A DNA stretch of 38,245 bases, taken from NCBI RefSeq assembly GCF_030462475.1, contig NZ_JASMRZ010000056.1, positions 1 through 38,245 of the forward strand, in the 5' to 3' direction. This DNA is from Variovorax sp. CAN15 (GTDB lineage: Bacteria > Pseudomonadota > Gammaproteobacteria > Burkholderiales > Burkholderiaceae_C). The notes under the pieces are model-generated. The model was not told the DNA's origin. It ran no database searches and saw only the letters and a program-made list of their open reading frames with translations. Position 1 is the first letter of the stretch, and each line of letters starts with the position of its first letter. This document shows positions 27,150 to 35,755 of this stretch, piece by piece. A program made the translations under genes and the position numbers.

Positions 27150-27575
27150 ATGGCAAATTCCACTGTCTGGTGGCTGATCGCGGGGGCGGCCATCGTGGTA
27201 GAGCTGCTCTCGGGCACCGTCTATCTCCTGCTGCTGGCGGCCGGCTTCGCGGCCGCGGCAATCTCGGCGCACCTGGGCTTCGGCACCGTCACGCAGCTGA
27301 TCGTGGCGGCCGTCATCGGCGTGGGGGCCGTGCTGGTCTGGTACACGATCCAGCGCAGGCGCCCTCCTGCTCCGCCCACCGAAGCCAATCGCGACGTGAA
27401 TCTCGACATCGGTGAAAGCGTGCACGTCGACGCCTGGAACGCGGACGGCACGGCGACCGTGCGCTACCGGGGCGCGCAGTGGACGGTCGTCCAGCGCGCG
27501 GGCCGCACGCCCTCCACTGGCGAGCACCGCGTGGTCGAGGTGGTCGGCAGCCGGCTGGTGGTCGACAAGGTTTAG
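27150..27575 (+). CDS. NfeD-family membrane protein (short form)
   Basis: This 141-residue inner-membrane protein has three hydrophobic segments in the first 66 residues ([58 protein letters not shown]). A soluble OB-fold domain (about 78-141) follows, with NLDIGESVHVDAWNADGTA, VRYRGAQWTVVQ and the end VVEVVGSRLVVDKV. This is the short NfeD type that lacks the ClpP-like protease domain. NfeD proteins are encoded next to SPFH/stomatin proteins and are thought to assist membrane microdomain assembly; the SPFH gene here starts 44 bases later. The ATG at 27150-27152 has a GAGGAG ribosome-binding site. Confidence 0.92.
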   Translation: MANSTVWWLIAGAAIVVELLSGTVYLLLLAAGFAAAAISAHLGFGTVTQLIVAAVIGVGAVLVWYTIQRRRPPAPPTEANRDVNLDIGESVHVDAWNADGTATVRYRGAQWTVVQRAGRTPSTGEHRVVEVVGSRLVVDKV

Positions 27576-27619
27576 TCAGTCAGTCTGTCGTAGGTAGAAC
27601 TCAGAAAAGGAAGCGCACC

Positions 27620-28564
27620 ATGGAATTCTCGGTACCCCTCATCATCCTGGTCATCGCGATCATCTTCATCAGCCAGTCGGTCAAGTTCGTGCCGCAGCAG
27701 AACGCCTGGATCCGCGAGCGGTTGGGCAAGTACCACGGCACGATGACGCCTGGCCCCAACTTCCTGATCCCGTTCATCGACCGGGTGGCCTACAAGCACA
27801 GCCTGAAGGAAATCCCGCTCGACGTGCCGAGCCAAGTCTGCATCACACGCGACAACACGCAGTTGCAGGTCGACGGCATCCTGTACTTCCAGGTGACCGA
27901 TCCGATGCGCGCGAGCTATGGCTCGTCGAACTACATCGTGGCCGTGACCCAGCTCGCCCAGACCTCGCTGCGCAGCGTGATCGGCAAGCTGGAGCTCGAC
28001 AAGACCTTCGAGGAACGCGACGTCATCAACGCCCAGGTGGTCGCCGCCATCGACGAAGCCGCGCTCAACTGGGGCGTGAAGGTGCTGCGCTACGAGATCA
28101 AGGACCTGACGCCTCCGAAGGACATCCTGCTGGCCATGCAGGCGCAGATCACCGCCGAGCGCGGCAAGCGCGCGCTGATCGCGGCCTCCGAAGGCCGCCG
28201 CCAGGAGCAGATCAACATCGCCACCGGCGAGCGCGAGGCGTTCATTGCCCGCTCTGAAGGCGAAAAGCAGGCTCAGATCAACAACGCCCAGGGCGAGGCA
28301 GCGGCCATCACCGCAGTGGCCACGGCAACGGCGGACGCCATCGAGCGTGTGGCAGCCGCCATCCGCCAGCCCGGCGGCGAACAAGCCGTGCAGCTCAAGG
28401 TGGCCGAGCGCGCCGTCGACGCTTACGGCAAGGTGGCGGCCGACTCCAAGACCACTCTGATCGTGCCGAGCAACATGACCGAAACCGCGGCGCTCATCGC
28501 TTCGGCAATGCGGATGGTGCAGGCGGGCAAGCCTTCGTCGCAAGGTCCGTCGAATCAGGCCTGA
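27620..28564 (+). CDS. SPFH/band 7 (stomatin/QmcA-like) membrane protein
   Basis: This 314-residue protein is anchored by one N-terminal span (2-20, EFSVPLIILVIAIIFISQS). The SPFH domain follows (KFVPQQNAWIRERLGKYHGT, MTPGPNFLIPFIDRVAYKH, TRDNTQLQVDGILYFQVTDP), then the Glu/Ala/Arg-rich helical region that forms oligomers (AQITAERGKRALIAASEGRR, REAFIARSEGEKQAQINNAQ). Such proteins form large rings in the membrane and bind partners such as FtsH in the QmcA/HflKC groups. The NfeD gene just upstream is its usual partner. The ATG at 27620 follows AAAGGAAG. The exact subgroup is a judgement; QmcA-like is most likely. Confidence 0.93.
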   Translation: MEFSVPLIILVIAIIFISQSVKFVPQQNAWIRERLGKYHGTMTPGPNFLIPFIDRVAYKHSLKEIPLDVPSQVCITRDNTQLQVDGILYFQVTDPMRASYGSSNYIVAVTQLAQTSLRSVIGKLELDKTFEERDVINAQVVAAIDEAALNWGVKVLRYEIKDLTPPKDILLAMQAQITAERGKRALIAASEGRRQEQINIATGEREAFIARSEGEKQAQINNAQGEAAAITAVATATADAIERVAAAIRQPGGEQAVQLKVAERAVDAYGKVAADSKTTLIVPSNMTETAALIASAMRMVQAGKPSSQGPSNQA

Positions 28565-28573
28565 TCTGACTGC

Positions 28574-28579
28574 TACAAT
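28574..28579 (+). promoter_or_regulatory. candidate -10 box of the tRNA-Ser promoter
   Basis: TACAAT lies 10 bases before the 5' end of the tRNA, as expected for a tRNA promoter. No clear -35 hexamer is seen at 16-18 bases. It sits just after the stop codon of the SPFH gene. Confidence 0.5.
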
Positions 28580-28589
28580 CGTGGGCTTC

Positions 28590-28680
28590 GGAGCGGTGGA
28601 TGAGCGGTTTAAGTCGCACGCCTGGAAAGCGTGTGAGGGTTAATAGCCCTCCGCGGGTTCGAATCCCGCCTGCTCCGCCA
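28590..28680 (+). tRNA. tRNA-Ser (anticodon GGA)
   Basis: A 91-base class II tRNA with encoded CCA. The acceptor stem pairs GGAGCGG with CTGCTCC (one G-U pair). The anticodon arm has the loop CTGGAAA, giving anticodon GGA, which reads UCC and UCU. A long variable arm (GTGAGGGTTAATAGCCCTCC region) is typical for serine, and the T arm is GCGGGTTCGAATCCCGC. Discriminator base G precedes CCA. Confidence 0.98.
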
Positions 28681-28689
28681 GAGAAACAA

Positions 28690-28722
28690 GAAGCCCAGGT
28701 TGCCCAAAGCACCTGGGCTTTT
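28690..28722 (+). terminator. intrinsic terminator after tRNA-Ser
   Basis: A perfect 10-base-pair stem (AAGCCCAGGT / ACCTGGGCTT) with a 10-base loop, followed by TT and TCTGTTT. Flanking GAAAC and GTTTC can pair as well, lengthening the structure. It lies 10 bases after the tRNA. Confidence 0.88.
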
Positions 28723-28861
28723 CTGTTTCCGCAGCCGGACACCCGCCGCTCCGAGTTGAAGGCAATGCGTTGCATTGCAACAACCAAGCACGACTTCCCG
28801 GGGATTCGCGTCTGGCGCTACGATCCAAAGGTTTTAATCCCAGTCCCCAAAAGGAACTCCG

Positions 28862-29218
28862 ATGGCCGGAAAACCGAAAAACCCGCGGCGCGGCACGACA
28901 ACGCTGGATCACACCCTCGAGAAGAGCGAGCAGGTGGCTGCCGATGTGCAGCGGGCATCGGACAACCTCGCAGTGGTCAACACGGTGCTCGAGCAGGAAC
29001 TGCCCGAGGAAGTGCAGGTTGGCGAGGTGGCGCAAGCCATAGAGCACACCAACCAGCTGGAGGAAAAGCTGGCGAAATCCGCCGAGAAGCTCGCCGAGGT
29101 GAATGCCGCGCTCAGCGAGGAAATCGAGAAGCGGCTGGAGGTGACAGCCGAGCGCGACGAAAGCCAGGCGCTGGCCGAGCAGCTCAAGGCGAAGATCCGC
29201 TCCGAAGGCTCGAACTGA
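28862..29218 (+). CDS. small coiled-coil protein of unknown function
   Basis: The product has 118 residues and I do not recognise a family. The N-terminus is basic (MAGKPKNPRRGTTTLDHTLE); the rest is almost wholly helical and charged, with heptad-like spacing (LEKSEQVAADVQRASDNLAV, EKLAKSAEKLAEVNAALSEE, IEKRLEVTAERDESQALAEQ), so a coiled coil is predicted. There is no signal peptide, span or cysteine. The ATG is preceded by AAAAGGAACTCCG, a good ribosome-binding site, which supports a real gene. It lies between the tRNA terminator and a receiver-domain gene 90 bases downstream; a functional link with either is unproven. Confidence 0.75.
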   Translation: MAGKPKNPRRGTTTLDHTLEKSEQVAADVQRASDNLAVVNTVLEQELPEEVQVGEVAQAIEHTNQLEEKLAKSAEKLAEVNAALSEEIEKRLEVTAERDESQALAEQLKAKIRSEGSN

Positions 29219-29308
29219 CCGGACTGCGCACTCCGTCCGTATCCCTTCTCCTACGCTAAGCCAGCGTCGGGCACGCTACGCTATTGGTTCTCAAAGCGAA
29301 ACCACGGC

Positions 29309-29698
29309 ATGGCCCTCATCACGTTCCTCGTCGAGGACAACAAGACCATCAGGGACAACCTGGTCCCGGCACTCGAGGACTTGGTCAATGGCCGTGTGGT
29401 CGGCTTTGCCGAGACCGAGACGGACGCCCTCGCCTGGCTCGCCGCCCATCCTGACGACTGGCAGCTTCTCATCGTCGACCTGTTCCTGAAGGAGGGCTCG
29501 GGCCTCGGCGTGCTCGGCGGCTGCAGGGAGCGCAAGCCCGGCCAGCGGGTGGTGGTGCTCAGCAACTACGTGACGGCGGACATCAGGGCCCGCTGCACGG
29601 CCCTCGGTGCCGATGCGGTATTCGACAAGTCGCGCGACCTCGATGCCTTCATCGATTACTGCAACGCCAACAGGCCTTCGGGCTTTTCGCCGCCATGA
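29309..29698 (+). CDS. stand-alone response-regulator receiver domain
   Basis: This 129-residue protein is a single CheY-like receiver with no output domain. The phosphorylation site is complete: acidic pair E9-D10 (FLVEDN), phospho-acceptor D57 (LLIVDLFLKEGSG), the switch Ser85 (VVVLSN) and Lys107 (AVFDKSRD). It should act by phospho-transfer or protein contact rather than DNA binding. No sensor kinase is encoded in the window, so its partner must be elsewhere. It is convergent with the binding-protein gene and separated from it by a two-way terminator. Confidence 0.9.
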   Translation: MALITFLVEDNKTIRDNLVPALEDLVNGRVVGFAETETDALAWLAAHPDDWQLLIVDLFLKEGSGLGVLGGCRERKPGQRVVVLSNYVTADIRARCTALGADAVFDKSRDLDAFIDYCNANRPSGFSPP

Positions 29699-29735
29699 AA
29701 GCAGCACGCCGGTCCATCAATGGAGCGGCCATGAA

Positions 29736-29757
29736 AAAAGGGCCCGAAGGCCCTTTT
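29736..29757. terminator. bidirectional intrinsic terminator
   Basis: AAAAGGGCC and GGCCCTTTT form a perfect 9-base-pair stem with a CGAA tetraloop, flanked by A residues on the left and T residues on the right. It can therefore stop transcription from both sides. It lies between the convergent receiver gene (ends 29698) and the binding-protein gene (ends 29779). Confidence 0.85.
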
Positions 29758-29778
29758 CTCGTTTCTGGCTGAAGCGAA

Positions 29779-30996
29779 TCAGCGCACAACGGCGATCTGG
29801 GTACGCGCACCACCCTTGTAGGTGTACAGCGTCAGGGCACCGTTCTTGATGTCGCCCTTCTCGTCGAATGCGATCGGGCCGGTCACGCCCTTGTACTGGA
29901 TCTTGCCGACTTCGGGCAGGTACTTGGCGGGGTCGGACGAACCAGCCTTCACCATGGCTTCGGCCAGCACGTTGACTGCGTCGTACACGTACGGTGCGTA
30001 GATCTGCACGTCCACGCCGTTCTTGGCCTTGAACTTGGCCTTGAAGTCTTCCAGCGGCTGCTTGAAGTCGCCGTCGACGCCGCCGGCTTCCGCGCACACC
30101 ACCATGTCTTCGCCGATGGCATCGCCAGCCAGCTTCGGCAGTTCGCCGGTGCACAGGCCGTCGCCGCCCATGAACTTGACGTTCAGGCCGAGCTGCTTGA
30201 CCTGCTTGAGCATCGGGCCGCCCACGGCGTCCATGCCGCCGAAGAACAGAACGTCGGGCTTGGCAGCCTTCAGCTTCGTCAGGATGGCGTTGAAGTCGGT
30301 CGACTTGTCGGTGGTGAACTCGTGGCCCACGATGGTGGCGCCAGCGGCCTTGGCCGACTTTTCGAACTCTTCGGCGACGCCCTGGCCGTAGGCGGTACGG
30401 TCGTCGATCACGGCAATGTTCTTGCCCTTGAGCGTTTCGACGGCGTACTTGCCCAGCGTACCGCCGAGCTGCGTGTCGTCAGCCACGACGCGGAAGGTGG
30501 TCTTGAAGCCCTGGCGGGTGTACTTCGGGTTGGTTGCCGAAGGCGAGATCTGCGGAATGCCGGCGTCGCTGTAGAGCTTCGAGGCGGGGATGGTGGTGCC
30601 CGAGTTCAGGTGGCCGACCACGCCGTTGACCTTTTCGTCCACGAGCTTCTGGGCAACGGCGGTGCCTTGCTTCGGATCGCCCGCATCGTCTTCGGCGACC
30701 AGTTCGAACTTGGCGACCTTGTCGCCGATCTTGAGGCCCTTTGCATTCAGGTCTTCGATGGCCATCTTGGCACCGAACTCGTTGTCCTTGCCGAGGTGGG
30801 CAATGGGACCGCTGGTCGGGGCCACGTGACCGATCTTGATGACCAGGGTGTCTCCGGCAGGTGCGGGTGCAGGTGCAGCCGCTGGGGCCGCGGCCGTTGG
30901 CGCGGGCGCTGCAGCGGGAGCAGCAGCTTCTTCTTTCTTGCCGCAAGCCACAAGCGTGATTGCAGCCAGTGCGACCGCAGTCCATTTCAATTGCAT
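29779..30996 (-). CDS. branched-chain amino acid ABC transporter, binding lipoprotein
   Basis: This 405-residue LivJ/LivK-type periplasmic binding protein has a lipoprotein signal peptide (LAAITLVACGKKE, lipidated C18), so it is membrane-anchored. An Ala/Pro-rich linker of about 35 residues follows. The domain (from about 60) has IKIGHVAPTSGPIAHLGKDN, EFGAKMAIEDLNAKGLKIGD, VVGHLNSGTTIPASKLYSDA, GIPQISPSATNPKYTRQGFK and AYGQGVAEEFEKSAKAAGAT, all characteristic of the family. The ligand may be Leu/Ile/Val or another amino acid. No livHMGF permease or ATPase genes are adjacent, so it is an orphan component here. A strong GGAGGT ribosome-binding site precedes the ATG (30994-30996). Confidence 0.93.
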   Translation of the reverse strand: MQLKWTAVALAAITLVACGKKEEAAAPAAAPAPTAAAPAAAPAPAPAGDTLVIKIGHVAPTSGPIAHLGKDNEFGAKMAIEDLNAKGLKIGDKVAKFELVAEDDAGDPKQGTAVAQKLVDEKVNGVVGHLNSGTTIPASKLYSDAGIPQISPSATNPKYTRQGFKTTFRVVADDTQLGGTLGKYAVETLKGKNIAVIDDRTAYGQGVAEEFEKSAKAAGATIVGHEFTTDKSTDFNAILTKLKAAKPDVLFFGGMDAVGGPMLKQVKQLGLNVKFMGGDGLCTGELPKLAGDAIGEDMVVCAEAGGVDGDFKQPLEDFKAKFKAKNGVDVQIYAPYVYDAVNVLAEAMVKAGSSDPAKYLPEVGKIQYKGVTGPIAFDEKGDIKNGALTLYTYKGGARTQIAVVR

Positions 30997-31133
30997 GGGA
31001 ACCTCCAGAACTTGGATGAAAAGAATAAACAAACCGGTCGTGTGATCCGGGCGCGCAGACCTCGCAAGTTTCGCGCCGCAGACCAGCGGCACCCTCACGC
31101 CCTTCCGACCTGCGGCGCAGTTTAGCCCAGTAT

Positions 31134-31529
31134 TCAGGCCCCGGAAGCTGGCGTAGACCCGGTGTTTTCGCTGAGTTCCGCAGCCATTGCCTCGATCACC
31201 AACGCACGCAGAACGGCCTCGATTTCATTGCGCAGACGCGGCACCATCGCATCGAGTTGATGCTGAACGGCAGCTGACACTGTGTCGCTCAAACGCTCTT
31301 CGAGCGACAGGTCCACGCGCTGCAGAACACGGTGAAGCAGTTGCTCTTCGAGGCTGACGATCTCGGCCTGCGAGAGCTGCGCTGCCGGCGGCAGCGCCAT
31401 GGAGTTTGCAGGATCGGGCTGCGGCATCGGCGCGGACTGCGGCTCGGGACTCGTGGGCTCCGAGGGAACGTCGAGCACCGTGGTCAGCGTGGGAACGAAC
31501 CGGGGCGGTGTGCGCAGCGTGCTGGCCAT
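31134..31529 (-). CDS. small proline-rich protein downstream of holC
   Basis: The product has 131 residues of unknown function. The N-terminal half is rich in Pro, Ser and Thr and probably disordered (about 1-55); the C-terminal half is helical and acidic (AEIVSLEEQLLHRVLQRVDL, SLEERLSDTVSAAVQHQLDA, RNEIEAVLRALVIEAMAAEL), likely a dimerising or membrane-edge helix. There is no signal peptide. Its ATG (31527-31529) lies one base after the holC stop codon, so it is almost certainly translated from the pepA-holC message. The family resembles the small unknown proteins often placed after holC in Burkholderiales; a contact with DNA polymerase is speculation. Confidence 0.75.
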   Translation of the reverse strand: MASTLRTPPRFVPTLTTVLDVPSEPTSPEPQSAPMPQPDPANSMALPPAAQLSQAEIVSLEEQLLHRVLQRVDLSLEERLSDTVSAAVQHQLDAMVPRLRNEIEAVLRALVIEAMAAELSENTGSTPASGA

Positions 31530-31530
31530 G

Positions 31531-31971
31531 TCAGGAACTCTTTGCGAAGTCGTGCGGCTGGATGGTGTAGCCGCGATCGGCATAGTGGCGCCAGCGCGAA
31601 CGGCCCACCTGCCGGTCGTTGGCCTCGTCGCTCACGATGTCGATCATGCGTTCGTAGCGCTCGAAACCCGCGGGCACTTCGAGGCCCAGGTTCACCAGCA
31701 TCTCGCGGTGCGGCAGCGAGGCCGCGTCGGCGCCCTGCGCCGACAGCACCACGGGCGAGCGCGCGACCACGTGGGCCGGAGCGTCGTCGCGGCAGTGCGC
31801 GACGAAGTCCGCCGCCGACAACTGCCAGAGCGAGGCATCCACCGCGTCGAGCGAGCGCGCATCGCCCACCACGACCACGCGCAGGCCGCGCACGTTCACG
31901 GCCTTGCGGACCAGCCTGCAGGCGTAGCTCAGCTTGTCGCGCGCGTTGTAGTGAAAGCCGATTTCCGTCAC
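31531..31971 (-). CDS. holC: DNA polymerase III chi subunit
   Basis: Chi links the polymerase III clamp loader to single-strand binding protein. The 146-residue protein shows the family start [20 protein letters not shown], then [20 protein letters not shown] and a segment rich in conserved Trp/Asp ([16 protein letters not shown]). The C-terminal [20 protein letters not shown] and [17 protein letters not shown] are also typical. The start codon is GTG (31969-31971), overlapping the pepA stop by four bases (GTGA), which indicates translational coupling. The pepA-holC order is conserved in many proteobacteria. No psi subunit gene is present here. Confidence 0.93.
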   Translation of the reverse strand: MTEIGFHYNARDKLSYACRLVRKAVNVRGLRVVVVGDARSLDAVDASLWQLSAADFVAHCRDDAPAHVVARSPVVLSAQGADAASLPHREMLVNLGLEVPAGFERYERMIDIVSDEANDRQVGRSRWRHYADRGYTIQPHDFAKSS

Positions 31972-33491
31972 TTCTCGGTCCGGGTCTTTCCAGCGGGAGC
32001 CACGGCGGCCTTGGCCTTCTTGCCGGACTTGGCCTTGCCCGACGTATCGGCGCTGCCCGCGCGGGCCATGAGATAGGACACCAGCAGCCCCACCGGCCGG
32101 CCGGTCGAGCCCTTGGCCGCCCCGCTCTTCCATGCGGTGCCGGCGATGTCCAGGTGAGCCCACGCGAAGTCGCTGGTGAAACGCTGCAGGAACTTGGCGG
32201 CGGTGATGGCGCCACCCGCGCGGCCGGCGATGTTGGCCACGTCGGCGAAGTTGCTCTTGAGGCCCTCGGCGTAGTCGTCGTCCAGCGGCATGCGCCAGCA
32301 GCGGTCCTGCGAGGCTTCGCCAGCGGCTTCGAGCGCGGCTGCCAGCGTGTCGTCGCTGGCGAACAGCCCGCTGCGCACGCCGCCCAGGGCGATCACGCAG
32401 GCGCCGGTCAGCGTGGCAATGTCGATGACGGCGGCGGGCTCGAAGCGCTTGGCATAGGTCAGCGCATCGCACAGGATGAGCCGCCCTTCGGCATCGGTGT
32501 TGAGCACTTCGATGGTCTGGCCGCTCATGCTGGTGACCACGTCGCCCGGCTTCACGGCACGGCCGTCGTTCATGTTCTCGCACGAGGGAATGAGGCCGAC
32601 AACATTGACGGCCGGCTGGATGTCGCCCAGCGCGCGGAAGGTGCCGAGCACGCTGGCAGCGCCGCACATATCGAACTTCATCTCGTCCATCTCGGCCGCC
32701 GGCTTGAGCGAGACGCCGCCGGTATCGAAGGTGATGCCCTTGCCAACCAGAACCACGGGCGCCTGGCTCTTGGGGGCGCCGTGGTAGCGCAGCACGATGA
32801 AGCGCAACGGCTCGGCCGAGCCCTGCGCCACCGCGGCGAAGGAGCCCATGCCGAGCTTCTCGACCTCCTTGGGCCCCAGCACCTCGCACTTGATGTTCGG
32901 CAGCTTCGCGAGCTCCTTTGCAGCCTCGCCCAGCAGCGTGGGCGTGGCGTGGTTGGCTGGCCGGTTGCCCCATTCCTTGGCCAGTTCGATGCCGCGGACG
33001 GTCGCGCGGGCCTCGTCGAATGCGGCCACGACCGCCCCGGCGTCGGCCACTCCAACGGTCAGTTGGCGGATGCTGCGGGGTTCGCCCTTCGACTTGGTGG
33101 TGGTGTAGACATAGCTGGCGTCGGCCGCCGCCGTGACGGCCGTGGCCACCGCTGTGGCGTCGGCGGGTTGCGCGAACGCCAGGGTCACCCGCTTTGGGGA
33201 CTGCGCCTTGGCGGAATTGATTGCCGCCACGACCCCGGTGCGCACCGAGGCAGGCTTTCCGTCGCCGATGGCGGCGAGCACCACGCGGCCCGCCACGACG
33301 TCTTCAGGACGGTAGAAGCCAAGCAGCTTGCCGGCCTTGTCGGGCAGGTCGCCGGCCTTGCGGGCACTGGCTGCAAGCACCGAAAGCGGGTCTTTGGAGG
33401 TGATGGGAGCGCTGCCGACTAGCACGATCAGGACATCGGATTTCTCGGCTGCGGCCTGGGCGACGGTGAGGGTCTTGAGTTGAAAGTCCAT
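31968..33491 (-). CDS. pepA: leucyl aminopeptidase (M17)
   Basis: PepA is a cytoplasmic hexameric metallo-aminopeptidase that finishes peptide degradation; E. coli PepA also binds DNA in Xer recombination. The 507-residue protein has an N-terminal regulatory domain (1-~170) and the catalytic domain. Metal and active-site residues are visible: K251 and D256 in [17 protein letters not shown]274 in [10 protein letters not shown], and D333, E335, R337 in the M17 signature [15 protein letters not shown] Lys/Ala-rich tail of about 30 residues ([20 protein letters not shown]) extends beyond the usual end. The gene is divergent from lptF with only 21 bases between the start codons. Confidence 0.97.
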   Translation of the reverse strand: MDFQLKTLTVAQAAAEKSDVLIVLVGSAPITSKDPLSVLAASARKAGDLPDKAGKLLGFYRPEDVVAGRVVLAAIGDGKPASVRTGVVAAINSAKAQSPKRVTLAFAQPADATAVATAVTAAADASYVYTTTKSKGEPRSIRQLTVGVADAGAVVAAFDEARATVRGIELAKEWGNRPANHATPTLLGEAAKELAKLPNIKCEVLGPKEVEKLGMGSFAAVAQGSAEPLRFIVLRYHGAPKSQAPVVLVGKGITFDTGGVSLKPAAEMDEMKFDMCGAASVLGTFRALGDIQPAVNVVGLIPSCENMNDGRAVKPGDVVTSMSGQTIEVLNTDAEGRLILCDALTYAKRFEPAAVIDIATLTGACVIALGGVRSGLFASDDTLAAALEAAGEASQDRCWRMPLDDDYAEGLKSNFADVANIAGRAGGAITAAKFLQRFTSDFAWAHLDIAGTAWKSGAAKGSTGRPVGLLVSYLMARAGSADTSGKAKSGKKAKAAVAPAGKTRTEK

Positions 33492-33512
33492 AATCCTTTT
33501 TTTCCTCGAACG

Positions 33513-34646
33513 ATGTTATTCCATTCTTCCTTACGCAAGGAGCTGTCCCGCAGCTTCGGAGCGACCCTCGTGGTACTGGTCACCATCGTGATGACCATGA
33601 TGCTCATCCGCACCCTCGGGCTGGCGTCCAAGGGCAGTGTGAACCCGCAGGAGGTGTTCCTGGTGATGACCTACACGGTGCTCGGCTACATGCCGACCAT
33701 CCTGAGTCTGAGCCTGTTCATCGCCATCGTCGGTACCCTGTCGCGCATGTACCGCGACAGCGAAATGGTCATCTGGTTCTCCAGCGGGCGTGGCCTGGCC
33801 GACTTCGTCAAGCCGCTTTTCCGCTTCGCCTGGCCGGTGCTGATCCTGATCGCCGTGATGGCGCTGGTGGGCTGGCCCTGGGCCAACTCGCAGACCATCG
33901 GCATGCGCAAGCAGTACGAGCAGCGCAGCGACATCGAGCGCGTGGCGCCAGGTGAATTCCGCGAATCGGCCGGCCGGGTGCGGGTGTTCTTCATCGACAA
34001 GGAGACGCCGGACAACTCCAAGGCCACCAACGTCTTCATCTGGTCGATCGAGCGCAACATGCAGATCACCACCTCGGCGCGCAGCGGCAGCATCGAGAAC
34101 ATCGGTGATTCGCGCTACCTGCTGCTCAACAACGGCCAGCGGCTCGAGCAGCCGATGGTCAACACCGGCCTGAAGATCAGCGAATTCAAGACCTACGGAA
34201 CGCGCGCCGGCGGAAGCTCCGGCCTGGGCGACGACGCCACCCCGGCGCGTGCGCGCACCACGCTGTCGCTGCTGACGGACCCGAGCGACATGAGCCGGGG
34301 CGAAATGGCCTGGCGCGTCGGCATGCTGCTGGCGGCCGTCAACTTCGTCCTGCTGGCGCTGAACGTGTCCAGCGGCAACCCGCGCGTGGGCCGCAGCGGC
34401 AACCTGCTGCTCGCGCTCTTCGCCTTCGTCGTGTACTACAACATGCTCAATCTGGGCCAGAGCTGGATCAGCTCGGGCAAGTTCGGCATCGGCGGGTTCA
34501 TGCTGCTGCTGCACGGCGGCGTGCTGTTGCTCAACCTGGCATGGCTAGGCGCCCGACAGAACAACTGGGGCCGCCGAATCACGCGCAACCCGGCTTCGGC
34601 CACGACGGCCGTGGCGCCTTCCGCCTCCAGGATCGAACCCACGTGA
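33513..34646 (+). CDS. lptF: LPS export permease LptF
   Basis: LptF is one of two inner-membrane permeases that, with LptB2, LptG and LptC, extract lipopolysaccharide for transport to the outer membrane. The 377-residue protein has the LptF/G (YjgP/YjgQ) plan: three spans at the N-terminus ([59 protein letters not shown]), a periplasmic beta-jellyroll domain (about 130-255) and three C-terminal spans. [18 protein letters not shown] is the conserved cytoplasmic loop. The ATG at 33513 is preferred over an upstream in-frame start that overlaps pepA. It overlaps lptG by four bases (GTGA). Confidence 0.95.
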   Translation: MLFHSSLRKELSRSFGATLVVLVTIVMTMMLIRTLGLASKGSVNPQEVFLVMTYTVLGYMPTILSLSLFIAIVGTLSRMYRDSEMVIWFSSGRGLADFVKPLFRFAWPVLILIAVMALVGWPWANSQTIGMRKQYEQRSDIERVAPGEFRESAGRVRVFFIDKETPDNSKATNVFIWSIERNMQITTSARSGSIENIGDSRYLLLNNGQRLEQPMVNTGLKISEFKTYGTRAGGSSGLGDDATPARARTTLSLLTDPSDMSRGEMAWRVGMLLAAVNFVLLALNVSSGNPRVGRSGNLLLALFAFVVYYNMLNLGQSWISSGKFGIGGFMLLLHGGVLLLNLAWLGARQNNWGRRITRNPASATTAVAPSASRIEPT

Positions 34647-35755
34647 AAACGATAAGACGCCTGATCTACGTCGAGGTGCTGAAGGCCGTCGCGTTCGTGA
34701 CGCTCGGCTTCCTGAGCCTCTTCTTCTTCTTCGACTTCGTCGACGAGCTGCAGTCCATCGGCAAGCCCGACAGCCTGAACTACGGCCCTGCCCAGGCGCT
34801 GCTCTACGTGGCGCTGCTGATCCCGAGCCATCTGTACGAGCTGCTGCCGATCACGGTGCTGATCGGCTCGATCTTCGTGATGGCCCGGCTGGCGCAGAGC
34901 TCCGAATACACCATCCTGCGCACCAGCGGGCTGGGCCCCTGGCGCGCGCTGCGCACCCTTCTGCTCATGGGCATCGGCTTCGTCGTGCTGACCTTCGCCA
35001 TCGGCGACTACGTGGCCCCGATCTCCGAGCGCACGGGCCAGCTGCTCAAGGCCAGGTACCAGGGCACCTACTCCCTGGCCGGCAACACGGGAGCCTGGCT
35101 GAAGGAGAAGCGCGACAACGCCTCCTACGCGGTGAACGTGCTGGCCATCGACCGCAAGGGCACGCTGAAGAGCCCACGCATCTTCGAGTTCGACGAGAAC
35201 GGCTACATCAAGACACAGATCGTCGCAGCCGCAGCCACCATCGGCGACGACGGTCGCTGGATGCTCACCGGCGTGGAAGAGCAGAAGTACGACACGCGCA
35301 GCTCGGCCGAGCAGGCGCACATCGTCACCATCAAGATCCCGCAGCTGAACTGGCCGACCTCTCTGACCGCCGAAATGGTGTCGGTGGCGCTGCTGCGACC
35401 CGACCGGATGAGCACGATCGACCTGTTCGACTACATCCGCCACCTCGACGCCAACGGCCAGACGGCACAACGCTACGAGATCGAGTTCTGGCGCAAGGTG
35501 TTCTATCCGCTGTCGTGCCTGGTGATGGTGGTGCTCGCCCTGCCCTTCGCCTACCTGCACTTCCGCCAATCGGGCATCACCACCTACGTGTTCGGCGGCG
35601 TGATGATCGGCATCAGCTTCTTCCTGCTGAACAACGTGTTCGGCTATCTGGGCAACCTCAGCAACTGGTCGCCATGGCTTACGGCGGCGGCGCCGGGATT
35701 GATCTACTCGGTGATGTCGCTCACGGCCTTCAGCTGGCTGGTGCTGCGACGATGA
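34643..35755 (+). CDS. lptG: LPS export permease LptG
   Basis: LptG is the partner permease of LptF. It has 370 residues with the same layout: spans at about 8-30, 50-75 and 90-115 (FVTLGFLSLFFFFDFVDELQ, YELLPITVLIGSIFVMARLA, ALRTLLLMGIGFVVLTFAIG), a periplasmic jellyroll (about 120-255), then three spans near the C-terminus (FYPLSCLVMVVLALPFAYLH, GGVMIGISFFLLNNVFGYLG). EYTILRTSGLGPWRA is the conserved cytoplasmic coupling loop. The start is GTG at 34643, sharing GTGA with the lptF stop. Its own stop overlaps the next gene by four bases (ATGA). Confidence 0.95.
   Translation: MKTIRRLIYVEVLKAVAFVTLGFLSLFFFFDFVDELQSIGKPDSLNYGPAQALLYVALLIPSHLYELLPITVLIGSIFVMARLAQSSEYTILRTSGLGPWRALRTLLLMGIGFVVLTFAIGDYVAPISERTGQLLKARYQGTYSLAGNTGAWLKEKRDNASYAVNVLAIDRKGTLKSPRIFEFDENGYIKTQIVAAAATIGDDGRWMLTGVEEQKYDTRSSAEQAHIVTIKIPQLNWPTSLTAEMVSVALLRPDRMSTIDLFDYIRHLDANGQTAQRYEIEFWRKVFYPLSCLVMVVLALPFAYLHFRQSGITTYVFGGVMIGISFFLLNNVFGYLGNLSNWSPWLTAAAPGLIYSVMSLTAFSWLVLRR

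Noticed and set aside
24688..27177. An 829-codon open frame opposite the decarboxylase
   Set aside because: It has no domain signature, and its composition (Val, His, Asp, Leu and Arg rich) is typical of a shadow frame.
31332..33422. A 696-codon plus-strand frame opposite pepA and holC
   Set aside because: It is antisense to two conserved genes in their conserved order and has no domain signature.
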